Part shown: positions 14,912 through 25,700 of the stretch, in pieces
Layout: each line of letters starts with the position of its first letter
Position numbering within the stretch: position 1 is the stretch's first letter
NCBI RefSeq assembly: GCF_028453695.1
Contig: NC_135781.1
Coordinates: 1,798,001 to 1,862,000 of the forward strand
Origin: Augochlora pura
Taxonomy: Eukaryota > Arthropoda > Insecta > Hymenoptera > Halictidae
Length of the DNA stretch: 64,000 bases
Direction: 5' to 3'
Notes under the pieces: generated by a model
What the model saw: the letters and a program-made list of their open reading frames with translations, nothing else
The model's database searches: none
Told to the model about the DNA's origin: nothing
Position numbers and translations under genes: made by a program

Positions 14912-15020
14912 AGTATTTTTACACAAAAATATTTATCACAATGAATTTTTACACAAGAATATTTTTTACAATGAATTTTTATACAGAAATAGTTTTTAGA
15001 ATGTATTTTTACACAAAGAA
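14912..15020 (+). repeat. Tandem repeat, exact 30-bp period, 3.6 copies
   Basis: tttttacacaaaaatatttatcacaatgaa-like units have their acacaa element at 14921, 14951, 14981 (atacag) and 15011. The array directly abuts the dispersed repeat starting at 15021. Confidence 0.9.
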
Positions 15021-15190
15021 CAGGTGAACAATTTTTTGTAGGTAGTGTATTAGTGCTTATTATATACAGGATGTCGAAGAACAAAAAAAATTAACAATCT
15101 CAGGGGAGGTTTAGAAAAATTCCTTTTATCTTTCATTTTTCTCTGTCACAAATTGTTCGAAATAAATTGTGACATTTTTATTAGAAAATT
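15021..15190 (+). repeat. Dispersed repeat, copy 1 (truncated relative of 18371-18743)
   Basis: caggtgaacaattttttgta, then ggtagtgtat...tatatacaggatgtcgaag, aggggaggttt.gaaaaatt, and ttcgaaat.aattg.gacatttttgt align with the copy at 18394-18560 over about 165 bp. The outer inverted termini seen in the other copy are missing here. Confidence 0.85.
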
Positions 15191-15899
15191 GTAAGATTGG
15201 AGAAATTTGTGAGATTGCAGAAAGAATTATTTATCCTGTACAAAAATATTTTTCCAAAAGAAAAATACATTTAAAAAGACTGAAAACATTAGAAAAGACT
15301 TAGAAGTCAACAGAAGTCGTTCACATAGTTGCAATAAAATAACTCTGAATTAACACAAACTTTTCTTTAATTTAACAAATTTTCTCAATAAAATATGCAA
15401 CAAGTTAACAACAACAACAGGCCCAGATTTCTTCGCGGACAAGAAAAAATGCAAGTTACGCCATTATGAATTCTAATCCGATCCAATAATACGCCGGGAT
15501 AATTTCGATTCGCTGGCGACGAGAGCAAAAGAGCGAGAGAGAGAGAGAGACGTCTCTTTGAGTCTCATGTCGATTTAATTTGAAACCGATATATACCATT
15601 ACCCCGGGAGAGTCTCTTTGTGATCGGCGCGCTGCATATTTCACGGATCCTGCAAATTTCCTTCATCGATAATTCCCGGCTCGTATCGCGCTCTCTCCCT
15701 AATAACAACCCGCTGTCACGGAAACCTCCCTAACAGCTACCCTCTTTTAATTCCCGCAATTCAGTCTTCTCCCGGGGCTTTCTGTCTTTGAAATGCTCGC
15801 TGTCGTCTTTCCAATCAGTCGATTTTCTCCCCCCCCCCCCCCCCCCCCCCCTCACCAGTCTCCCTTAGCACTCTCTTTTTTTCTCTTGAACTCGAAATT

Positions 15900-16076
15900 G
15901 ATGTCTTTCGACCTCGATCGCTGTCTCTCTTTTTCTCTCTATGTCTCTCTCGATTGTGGGCGCTGTCTCTCTATGTCTCTCTCTCTCTCTCTCTCCCTCT
16001 CTTTTTTTCTCTCTCGCCCTCGAAATTGATATCTTTCGATCTCGATCGATGTCTCTCTTTCTTTTTTGTGTGTGTG

Positions 16077-16108
<32 letters not shown>

Positions 16109-16180
16109 GATCTCGACCGCTGCCTCTCTATGTCTCTCTGACTCTCTCGCTCTCTCTCTCTCTCTTTCTCTCTTCGCACC
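15900..16180 (+). repeat. CT-rich microsatellite with repeated gatctcgatcg blocks
   Basis: (CT)n runs are interspersed with repeated blocks such as ttgatatctttcgatctcgatcg (15897, 16025) and ctcgaccgctgcctctctatgt. A 23-base poly-C (15829-15851) lies just upstream. Frames on both strands (Ser/Leu on +, Arg/Glu on -) are repeat artefacts. Confidence 0.95.
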
Positions 16181-18072
16181 GTCTCCCGCGCTTTTTACGT
16201 TCATTCGATCGCCGGGAACGTTTCATTTCTGCGTCTCTCCTTCGAGGCTGCCCTGAAAACCACTTCCATCGTTTTCCCGCTTAATCCTCTCTTCCCTTCT
16301 CTTTTGCCGCGACCCTTCATTTCCACCACCCAGGCCTCCAGCCCGCGCGCGATCTATATATATACTTCAGTCATTTTCTCCAGTCCGCGGCGGCACCACA
16401 ACCGGGCGGCCGCTCTTTCAAAGTATCCTTGTTGCCCCGGCCCGCCCGCCACCGAGTTTCTTCCCTGTTTTCCTAAGGGCGCGTTTACACTGCCGCCGCC
16501 GCCGCGCCGCTGCAGAAACACACTCGAAAGACAATGGAACGCGGACGATTTTAACGGGGACGCGGCTTATCCCGCGAGTCCTGGAGTACTATGCGTTGTA
16601 GGAGAACAAGGCGACGGATTATCTGTGTGGATAAATAAATATTAATTGACCGTAACTTTTCTTAAGAGGACCAGAATTTTTGAAATTTTTATGGCGTGAT
16701 TTTGTAGGCGTTGAGGAGGGGATGTTTATGGTTTAGATTTCAAGGCGCGGAAATTGTTGGTTAAAAAGTTATATGCATTCAAAGTTGACGAATTTTTGGC
16801 GGTTTTGACGAATATTCGACGGATAAAAAATTCGAAAAATTCAAAAAATCTATAATTATTAAATTTTGCATATTCCATTTTACAGAACTAATTAATAAAA
16901 ATCAGTTGTATCTCTTGCACTATAGTAAACATAAATAATAAAAATTGCATGATGGAATAGTAGCGTTAATTAAAAATTCAAAAAATCAATAACCAATAAA
17001 TTTTCAATTTTACCAAAGCAATTTTCACTTGCAACAAATTGCTTGCACCAAAGCTCACCTAAATCCTCGACCACTTTTTATTATAAATTATCCACTGTAA
17101 TAAATCCACTTAAATGTTAACAATCGACGCGATTATCCAACGACCTGTAAAAGCGAAGCGCCGAATATTCGTCGTCCGCTAGCCACAGCAGTGTAAACGC
17201 GCCTTTACATCACCGTGGAGGCTGTCGCGCCACCCCCTGCCTCCTTAACTCCGTTACCCGATGCTCTTCCCTATTTACGCGCCATTTCTCTTTATCTCGA
17301 CCACCCACTCTATCCAGTGATAGCCGTTCCGGCCTCTATCACCGCCACACCGCCAACCCCACCACTCACACTACTTCGCGGCGATACCACGCATCCATGA
17401 TAACCCGCGGCGATATAGGAGGGGGAGGGGGAGCTGATAAGGCGTCGTTCGCGAAGATCGTTTCTCTGATAGGATTAACAGTTTCGCGACTGTCGAAGCT
17501 GCTACGGCCACGGTGTTCATCGTTATTAGAATTCGTTCGCAAACAGGTCTAGCCACGGAAAACAGACTGCTAAGAGACGCGGTTCAGTTTGAGGTTATAT
17601 CGAGGAGCGGACATTCTGGAGCGCCATTTTGTCGCGTTGAGAAATAGCTTAAAATTGGGAATACTTTAATGCGGAATTGTTTGATCAAAAAATTAGATTT
17701 TCTGAGAGAATATAAAGAATAAAAAATATAATTCAGTATATTTAAGTCAATTATGTATTTAATTAACAATTTGGTTTTAAATATTTCCAACATCTCTCAG
17801 TCAAACAATTCTTAAATATGTATATTAAAATTAGATATCTCGAATAAACACTAGTTTCCCATATTTTCTAATCACGTGACAAAACACCTCGTCGGGTCGT
17901 ACAGTCAACAGGTGAGAAGCGATCATCCGCCATTTTAATTCGAACCGCGACGATATAACTTTGCTCGAGCGACGAGAAAAGTCCCCGTTGCGAGTCGATG
18001 GCAGAATAAAAGTTAATTCTCCGGTTAACAGAGGTTAAGGCAACGACGATTCCGTTCCGACTGAACGGCTAA

Positions 18073-18106
18073 AGAAGTGAGAGGGAGAGAGAGAGAGAGA
18101 GAGAAA
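18073..18106 (-). repeat. GA microsatellite (CT on minus strand)
   Basis: gagagggagagagagagagagagaga: one of the few long purine-sense dinucleotide tracts in the intronic part of the window. Confidence 0.95.
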
Positions 18107-18370
18107 GCGCCGTCTTAAAGAAGTAATGACTAACGAGACTGCCCGCGTTTAAAACGCGCCACCGTTTCTAACGTAGAAGTCGTCGCGGTGTCCTATCGCG
18201 TCCTAAACTTTATTTGAAAGATATATACTCCGCGGCCTGTTTTACGGCGTTTCCTTAATTGGTTCACCGGGCTCGATGTGTTTTCAGGGGACTCCGGGTT
18301 AATGGTTCCGACCATACTATAGCGTTCCGGGGTGGTTCAGAAAAACGATATTAGTTTGGCGGTTCGTACT

Positions 18371-18743
18371 GTCTGCGAATTTTTACCAGGCGACAGGTGG
18401 ACAATTTTTTGCAGGTAGTGTACCGATGATTGTTATATACAGGGTGTCGAGGAAAAAAATATTAACAATGTTAGGGGAGGTTTGGAAAAATTATTTTTAT
18501 ATTTTATTTCGAGGTACAAATTTTTCGAAATTAATTGCGATATTTTTGTCAAGGTTAGGAAAATTACTGCAAATTATAGTTTTAACATTGCTAAATTAAG
18601 TTAACATTTTTTAAAATTTGCTACACAAACATTTAGTAATTATAATTACATACATTCAGTACACAATTAAATACATTTAACATGCAATTAAACAGTCGAC
18701 ATAACCTGACATAACCTGTACCCGTCGCCAAAAATTCGCAGAC
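18371..18743 (+). mobile_element. MITE-like element with about 20-bp inverted termini
   Basis: The left end GTCTGCGAATTTTT(acca)GGCGAC at 18371-18394 is mirrored by GTCGCCAAAAATTCGCAGAC at 18724-18743, an inverted repeat with one 4-base insertion. The 373-bp interior has no coding capacity and includes atatacagggtgtcgag. A doublet gacataacctgacataacct at 18698-18717 lies next to the right end. Interior similarity to 15021-15190 shows it is a family. No convincing target duplication was seen. Superfamily unknown. Confidence 0.7.
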
Positions 18744-19229
18744 TCCCTAATCGCTCCCTCAAAAATCGTGCGGATTCAAAATGGCGGACACTGGAGGCCG
18801 CGACAGCTAAACAACCTCCATGCAAGCGTAAATCGCCGGGGATGAATGCGCGGAATCGCGTGGACGCAGCTCGCCAAAAGAATTAACCGGCCGGAGACAA
18901 ACAATTACTTCGAACGCGACCCTCCATTGTTCTCGACGTTCGCGCCGACCCCGATATATATTCTGATTCGGCGTCGACCGACCCTTCCACCATCAATCAG
19001 CCGTAAATCCTTGACGATGCAAGTCCAACGTGTTCGACCGCCAACGCGAAAAGCGACGGGGAAAGGAGAACAAAGTGGAAACAAGCGAGCGCAGTTTACA
19101 GCGCGACGCAGCGGAAACGCGAGCGGCGCGGAAACCGCGTGGAAACTTCCGCGTTGCTATCACGTGTGTCGCGAGCAATTTTCGAGCGTTTCGCGGCATC
19201 TACTGGGAAAATAGTAGTCAGGAGGGACC

Positions 19230-19600
19230 ATAGATTGATTTCCAATTGATTTTTTTCTTCAGAATACAAAGTGTTCTAAAACATACTTAGAGAGATTCCT
19301 GAGATCATTTGAAGCAACTTTTTCCTTTGCGAACATTTTCTACGAGCCGCCGTTTCGGAGTTATTAACGAAAAACTGTGACCAATGAGACGCGGGCTCGC
19401 GAGCACTGTACCGCCCATTGACTCCGCCATCTCGCGACTCATTGGTCACCGTTTTTCGTTAATATCTCCGAAACGACGCCTCGCAGAAAATTTTCGCAAA
19501 GGAAAAAGTTGCTTCAAATGACCCGAGGAATCTATTACTTTAATTGCAAGTGAATTCAACAATTTTTATTATTTTTAACTAATATTTAGTCCTTGTTAGA
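19230..19600. mobile_element. Fold-back (MITE-like) element, copy 1
   Basis: The left arm 19293-19393 (agattcctgagatcatttga, then agcaactttttcctttgcga ... gaccaatgagacgcg) is the reverse complement, with scattered mismatches, of the right arm 19432-19532 (cgcgactcattggtcaccg ... cgaggaatct). About 100-bp arms surround a 38-base centre. Flanking sequence also matches the copy at 21270-21640, so the element extends to about 370 bp. No open frame of note. Confidence 0.85.
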
Positions 19601-21269
19601 GTAGTAATAATTTTCGATAGTTTGGGAGAGGAATACTGAGACATTTCGACTCGTAACAAAGTTAACCTGAGAATTTGTTATCTTATCCTTCATGGGTCAA
19701 GTTGACCCTACCTTTGGCATAACAAATAAAAATTACTACGTCTTCATAATTATTTATTCTAAAGTGATCAAACGCTTGAAGAAGACTAAGACAAACGAAT
19801 AAAGTACAGTAACCTCCACAAGTGTCCGAATACTTCATCGCCGCAGTCAAAGACACCGACGACAGGTCTTTCCAATAATAGTTATCGATATTCTCTCCTC
19901 CCTAGAAAAGCGTTCACGTTGATCGGTAATACGTCGCATTACTTCCCCGCGATAGCTTAAGCGCATAGACGTCCGATTCCGGAGGCTTTTATCGACACCC
20001 GGCGTCACGGATACCGAAAACTGCGACCGGAAAAAGGGATTCCGCGTAGTTGTCCCGCCGCGCAACGGCGAAAGAGCCCCGCCTCCCCACCCCTCCCCCC
20101 TCTCCGACAATGCGCCGGATAACAAATCGTTGATATGCAGGCTCCCTGATATCGTATTTTGTGTCAATATTAACCCTTTCAAATTTTCCCAACTACAACA
20201 GAGAGAGCCTCGCTCGATGCTTCAAAGCGATTCCACGAAGGTATTGACATGTCATCGAATTACGCGTCCTCCTACTCCACCTCCTCCTCCTCCCCCCGTG
20301 TCCGCTCGAACGTCCGATATTTTCCCCTTTTGTCTACCGCGGAGATCTTTCCTATTTTCCCGGATTTTAATCGTATGCCGTTTGTTAATGGAGAATCATC
20401 GCTATCACGGTTGATAGCAACAATCTTCCTTGGTCTTTTGATCTAGTTTCTTTTTTTATTTTTAATTTGTTTGGTTGAGGATGTCAGGTTATGTCAGCTT
20501 AAGGTTTTTTCCGGTTTACTGATTGATTATTTATAAGAGAATATTTTGGAGGTTTTTTTAAGGAGGATGGTTAGAAGAGTAGCGATTCGATTCGAGAAGA
20601 CGAAAACGCGATAGAATGGAGGGCCGCGTTCCGATCGCCGGCGCGTGAAACGGTATGCGAGGAACGATCGTCGCCGACGTCTCGATGCGTTTCCTCGTGT
20701 CTGAACCGGTGGATATAAGCGAAGCCGGCAGGTCGCGAATGCAATCGGGCCACGCGATCCCTTTGATCCTCGTGAAATTCCGTCGCCTCCGCCACGGAAT
20801 TACACGGGGGACCCTGGCGTCGACCGGCTGGACGGTCGCGGTGCGTCCGATAAAGTTTAATCTAAAAGTCCGGGGTCGCCGGGTTTCAATCCGGCGCGCT
20901 CGCCCGAAGCCTCGATCCGCGGAACCAGGCGGATTAAAATCGGCACGGAATTACCGACGGACGAGTAATCGTGAAATAATGTTTCTCGCCGCGATCAGCG
21001 GCGCAATTTCTTCTCGGCGTGTCCATTTTGATTTCCATCCCTTTACCCGCGACACGAATTCACCTGCCGCGCAGACGACGTAGACAATAGTTCCTCGATC
21101 GCGATCAATTTTTGGCAATTCTTCAGCCTGCTGTTCTTTTTCTGTAATTCTTGTCTTTCGTTATTTTCTAATAATAATTTCATTTTATTTAATAATCTTA
21201 ATAATTTTAACAATTTACATAGTGGAAGTTGTTTTTAACCCCTTGTACATTTTGACTCGTAACAAAGTT

Positions 21270-21640
21270 TGATTCTCCGATTGATTTTTTTTCTTCAGAA
21301 TACAAAGTGTTCAAAAAAGTACTTGGAGAGGTTCCCGACATCATTTGCAACAATTTTTTCCTTTACGAAAATTTTCTACGAGGCGCCGTTTCGGAGTTAT
21401 TAACGAAAAACTCTGACCAATGAGGCGCGAGATCTGCTAACTTAACGCGGCCGCGTCAGTGAAACGCGTCTCTCATTGGGCACCGTTTTTCTATAATAAC
21501 TTCAAAACGAAGCCTCGTAGAAAAATTTCCTAAAGGAAAAAGTTGCTCCAAACGATCTCAGGAATCTATCGCTTTAATTGCAAGCTGATTTAACAATGTT
21601 TTATTATTTTATAACTAATACTTGGTCCTTGGAAGACAGT
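21270..21640. mobile_element. Fold-back (MITE-like) element, copy 2
   Basis: Same structure as 19230-19600: left arm 21327-21430 and right arm 21465-21568. Shared boundary sequences are gattgattttttt.cttcag (left) and taactaatacttggtccttg (right). The two copies differ at many positions, including the centre, so they are separate insertions or an old duplication rather than a recent one. Confidence 0.85.
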
Positions 21641-22030
21641 TTGATTTTCCACATTTTCACTCAGTGACTCACTTTGATTTTAGCAAAGGAAAAAATAACC
21701 TCAAGAACCCCATATGTCCCATAGTATATATAATTTTGGCACATTCTGTACATAAACTTCGTTACCCCTCGCCACGGAAAGCACTGAAATCGCACGACGC
21801 CCGACGACGCTCGCGCGGAAGGCGGAGCGGAAGGGAGAGCGGTGTCGAAGAGCGTGGTGGAAGACGGTCCGTAGGAGCGAGTGGAGGAAGACAAAGGGCG
21901 AGGGGGAGGGGTCGGAGTGAGAATCGCGAGGTGTCACGGGGTGAAAAGGAGACCGGGAGGACTAGGTAATGCCGTCTCTATGGTCGTCGCGAGAACGGAT
22001 AAACAACTGGCCGCCTTCGACAAAGGATCC

Positions 22031-22179
22031 TTCTCCTGCTCCTCTCTCTTCTCTCTCCCTCTCACTCACTCTCTCTCCCTTTCTCCATGCCTCTCTCTCT
22101 CTCCCTCTCTCTTTCTCTATTCTCTCTCTTGTCTATCCTCTCTCTATTTCCCTCTCTTCCCTCTTCTTTCTCTTTTTCT

Positions 22180-22220
<41 letters not shown>

Positions 22221-22273
22221 CCTATCCTCTCTCTATTTATCTATCTCTCTCTCTCTCTTCTCTCTTTCTCTCC
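22031..22273 (+). repeat. CT-rich microsatellite upstream of TM2 exon
   Basis: Almost pure pyrimidine on the sense strand with long (CT)n runs, ending 257 bp before the TM2 exon. CUCUCU is the consensus of polypyrimidine tract-binding protein. A (GAC)n run follows at 22350-22372. Confidence 0.95.
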
Positions 22274-22493
22274 GAGCTTTCACCGTCATACTTTCGCGAA
22301 GCTTTCACGGAAATCTCCGACGGCTTCGACACGAAACATTTATCCCAGGCCGACGACGACGACGACGACGACGTCGCGCGCGTTCTCCGGCGAGGCATCG
22401 ATCCGTAGGACTTCGCGCGCGCGGGGCGCACGTCGTCCCGTCCGCTCGCGCGCACACATTTGCCCCAGAGAGAGAGACCACCGGTTATACAGC

Positions 22494-22530
22494 GGTGTGT
22501 GTGTGTGGTGTTCTGTGTACGATGTTGCAG
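22494..22530 (+). promoter_or_regulatory. UG-rich 3' splice site of the TM2 exon
   Basis: The acceptor is preceded by ggtgtgtgtgtgtggtgttctgtg-type sequence rather than a pyrimidine tract. UG repeats next to a 3' splice site are known binding sites for CELF/Bruno and TDP-43 proteins (the human CFTR exon 9 TG repeat is the classic case). Regulation here is inferred. Confidence 0.5.
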
Positions 22531-22617
22531 GTGTGACGATCCTGTTGTCACAGACGGTGTTTTCCCTGCTGGTGGCCCATGCGTTGACGCGAACATCCGA
22601 GGCGGTGCCACTTATAG
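22531..22617 (+). CDS. nAChR exon coding TM2 (channel pore)
   Basis: This 87-bp exon starts after ttgcag and ends before gtaccg. It enters with the last two bases of a Gly codon and leaves with the first base of the next Gly. It reads GVTILLSQTVFSLLVAHALT and then RTSEAVPLI, the pore-lining helix from about position 4' onward. The 9' Leu gate and 13' Val are present. The outer-ring 20' position, Glu in the usual insect alpha6-type TM2 (LVAE), is His here, and 11' is Gln. The 3' splice site lacks a pyrimidine tract and has a (TG)n-rich stretch at 22494-22517 instead. CT tracts lie on both sides (22031-22273 and 22654-22730). A surrounding 21969-22646 open frame is a microsatellite read-through and is not the gene. 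This type of TM2 resembles, from memory, one of the alternative TM2 exons known in insect alpha6 genes. Confidence 0.9.
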
Positions 22618-22670
22618 GTACCGAATGCATAATCCACCTTTCCTAGGACACCTACTCTCTCTCTCGCGAG

Positions 22671-22713
<43 letters not shown>

Positions 22714-25700
22714 TGTCTCTCTTTCTCTGTTTATGGAGGGTCGAGTAGCTTTCTCTGTGATCCTGTCGTATTTTCCAATGGGGGTCGATCACGGTTTTTA
22801 CGGGGTTATTAGCGCGACGCAAGAGTTAACCCTTTGTGGTCGAATAGCGACTCTAAGGCGCCGCTAAAAATTATTATGCCGCGTTTCAAAATAATTTCTA
22901 TCAAATTTACTCGTAATCAGAAAATTGTCAAGAGCTGTTAACTGTTGCACAAATCACAAAATTTAATTCCATAATGTATAAAATGCTCCAGGTTATATAA
23001 AATTGACAAACTGTGAGTCTAAAAAAATACTTTGGATTTCCAGTTGAAATGGATATATGTACTTCGTTCGTAGCTTTGCTAGTTAATATTTCTATATTTT
23101 TGATATTTGAAACAGGATTGAAGGCTCCTCGCCCGTTCTCTTCTAACCTCGAATTAGAAAGAACCGAAAAAGCTGATGCTGTCCTCTTTCATCTTTCTGC
23201 GTGTCTTCTGTCAGTCGCGTCGAGAACCGACAATGGTGTCAGAGAGCAGTCCCCCATTGTCGCCGCGAGCATCTTGCGCGCCGCTCCTTAACCCTTTCGC
23301 GGTCCTCTGTCGACTCTGAGGCGCCTCTGCAAAATTATCACGTTTTAAAATGATTATCAAATTTACTAATATTTAGAACATTGTTAAGAGCTATTTTTTG
23401 AAATATATAATACGTCGAGTCTATGCGAGTCTGAAGAAATATTTTGGATTTCCAGTTGAAATGGCTCCGACCGCAAAGGGTTAAGGCCGTGCTACCGACA
23501 CGCTTTCTCGAACACAGAGAAAAAGAAAAAAACACGTGGAGAGCTCGTGTCCCCGGACGATTTCGGACGTCCGACCTGTCTCTGATCTGCTTCGACTTAA
23601 TCCTATCTCGGTAGCCTAAAGCCTGAACTTGACGCGCCCGGCGCCATCTTACCGAACACGGAATTCGTCCACTAAGTCGACGATTTTAATTCATCGATTT
23701 CGACTCTATCGATTTAATTCTGTGATATCAACTCTATCGATTTAGTTCTATCGATTTAATTGTATGATATCAACTCTATCGATTTAATTGTATGATATCA
23801 ACTCTATCAATTTAATTCTATCCATTTAATTCTATGAAATTGACTCTATCGATTTAATTCTATTGATTTAATTCTATGAAATTAACTCTATCAATTTAAT
23901 TCTATCAATTTAATTCTATTGATTTAATTCTCTAGACTTAATTCTATCGATTCGTATCTATTTAATTTAATTATATCGATTCCAATCTAGCGAGTCGAAG
24001 CTATCGATTTCATTATATTGATTTAACTCGATTTTATCGATTCGACTCTATCGACTTAAATCAATCGATTAACATCCATCGATTTATCGCTATCAATTTC
24101 AACTTTGCAATTTGATTCGACTCGGAATAAATCATTTTCAAAATTCTCTGTTAACTTGTTCAACAACGACAGAAATTGAAATTTCAAAATTCAATAAAAA
24201 AATCAGTCTCAATAATTAATTTCAAAACTCAATAAACCATTTGAAAACCAAACTCTGTTTTCCAAAGAAACGACTGTTTTTTTAAAAAGTATCCGAATAA
24301 ATAATGGTCAACAAACAAGAACTATTAACCTCTTTTTTTCTCACTCTAAACAATAGCAAAATTAAACAATAAAACAGCTATTATCAATTAAACAAATGTC
24401 TCTATCATCCAAAGAAAAATTCAAGCGATAAAAATTCGTTTCTACGAAAAAAAAGTTATTTTGCAATTTAAAACAGCAGCGAAATATTAACAATAAAATC
24501 GCTGTAGGCTGATTTGAGAACTGTTCTACGAAATCAGAGTCTGCAGTTCGAGTTCACCGATTGTGTCTGCTCCGACAGAAAAAAGAAAGCCGAAAGAACG
24601 GAGCGCGCTAGGTGTGTAGCAGCAGATTTCTTTTTCTTTCTCTTTTTCTCGAAAAAGGGAACAACGAACTTGTAGAAGCTGCACGGCGAACAAAAGGGGG
24701 GGAGGTGTGCACGCCGAAAACTAGATAGGAGGCAGAGCCGAAAAGGGCCCCGGCAATCGCTCGGCTGCGGCGAGCGCGAAAGAAGGTCGTGTTCGGTAAG
24801 GAGGGCTGCCGCGAGTAACGAGAAAGAAAAGGTGGCGGCGGTGGTGGCACGAGGAGAGGCTTCTTTCTGATCTATTGAAACTGGGCTCGGCTCGTGCCGG
24901 GATTGCGAAAATATCTTCATCTATCTCCCTCTCTCTAGTCATCTCTTTAGGTATCTCCTTAGGTATCTCTCTCTTTCTGGCTACAGCTATGTTTCTTTTC
25001 GTCTGTGTATATTATTTTATATTTGGTTAACTATCTGTAACTATTAGTTAACTGTCTATTGAATTGTCTGGTGAATTGTCTGGCGAGCTGTCTATCGAAT
25101 GGTCTATCGAATTGTCTGGCGAGCTGTCTGTCGATATATCTATCGAACTGTCTATCGAATTGTCTATCGATTTATCTGTTCATCAAGCTATCTTTCTATC
25201 GAACTATCTATCTATCTATCGACCTATCGATCAATCTATTTATCTGTCTACCAATCTACATAACCTTTCTTGACATAACCTTTACACCTATATGTCTATC
25301 GATCCATCTATTCACTGATCTATCAATTCTTTTATCTATCGATCTGTCCTTGGATCTATCCTTTGATCTATCGATCTATTTATCGACCTATCGATCAATC
25401 TATCTATTTATCTATTGATCTATCTATCCACCTATCTATCTTCCTTTCTCTCTCACTCCTCGTGCTACCAAACGATTTACAAAACATTAGAAGAAATAAA
25501 TGCATAGTATATGCAACGTATATGCAATACGCGCGCGGCCAAGTGCGAGCACGTGGTTACACTCATAGTAATCGCTAAAGATTGTCCATGAATCGCTAAA
25601 ATGCGCTATGCAACAGGGCATAATTTACCATTAAATTATTACAATAATACAAAATTTATTTTATTTTCTTTCTTTTTGAACTATAAAAGAATTTTCCAAT

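Larger units (their letters stand above)
1..22530 (+). other. Inferred intron upstream of the TM2 exon (start outside window)
   Basis: No coding signal was found here. The Cys-loop, TM1 and FPFD-type motifs were searched by eye on the + strand and are absent. The TM2 exon must have an upstream partner ending with the first G of a Gly codon, so this stretch is taken as intron. GC/CpG-rich islands without recognisable genes lie near 420-680, 2040-2350, 3480-3840, 6720-7330, 8100-8280, 8880-9240, 12560-13200, 13780-14000, 16200-16640, 17150-17560, 18780-19230, 19840-20330 and 20580-21110. The rest is AT-rich sequence, microsatellites and the repeats listed separately. Confidence 0.6.

Noticed and set aside
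20571..21083. Overlapping frames in a GC island (142 codons on +, 74 on -)
   Set aside because: No recognisable motif. Stop-poor GC-rich composition explains both.
1..22530. Upstream nAChR exons (Cys-loop, TM1)
   Set aside because: No FPFD-, RRTLYY- or PCVLI-like coding was seen on the + strand, so they are taken to lie before the window.
21969..22646. 225-codon frame that includes the TM2 peptide
   Set aside because: Only 22531-22617 is a receptor exon. The rest is CT repeat and GC-rich intron that happens to be in frame across the acceptor.
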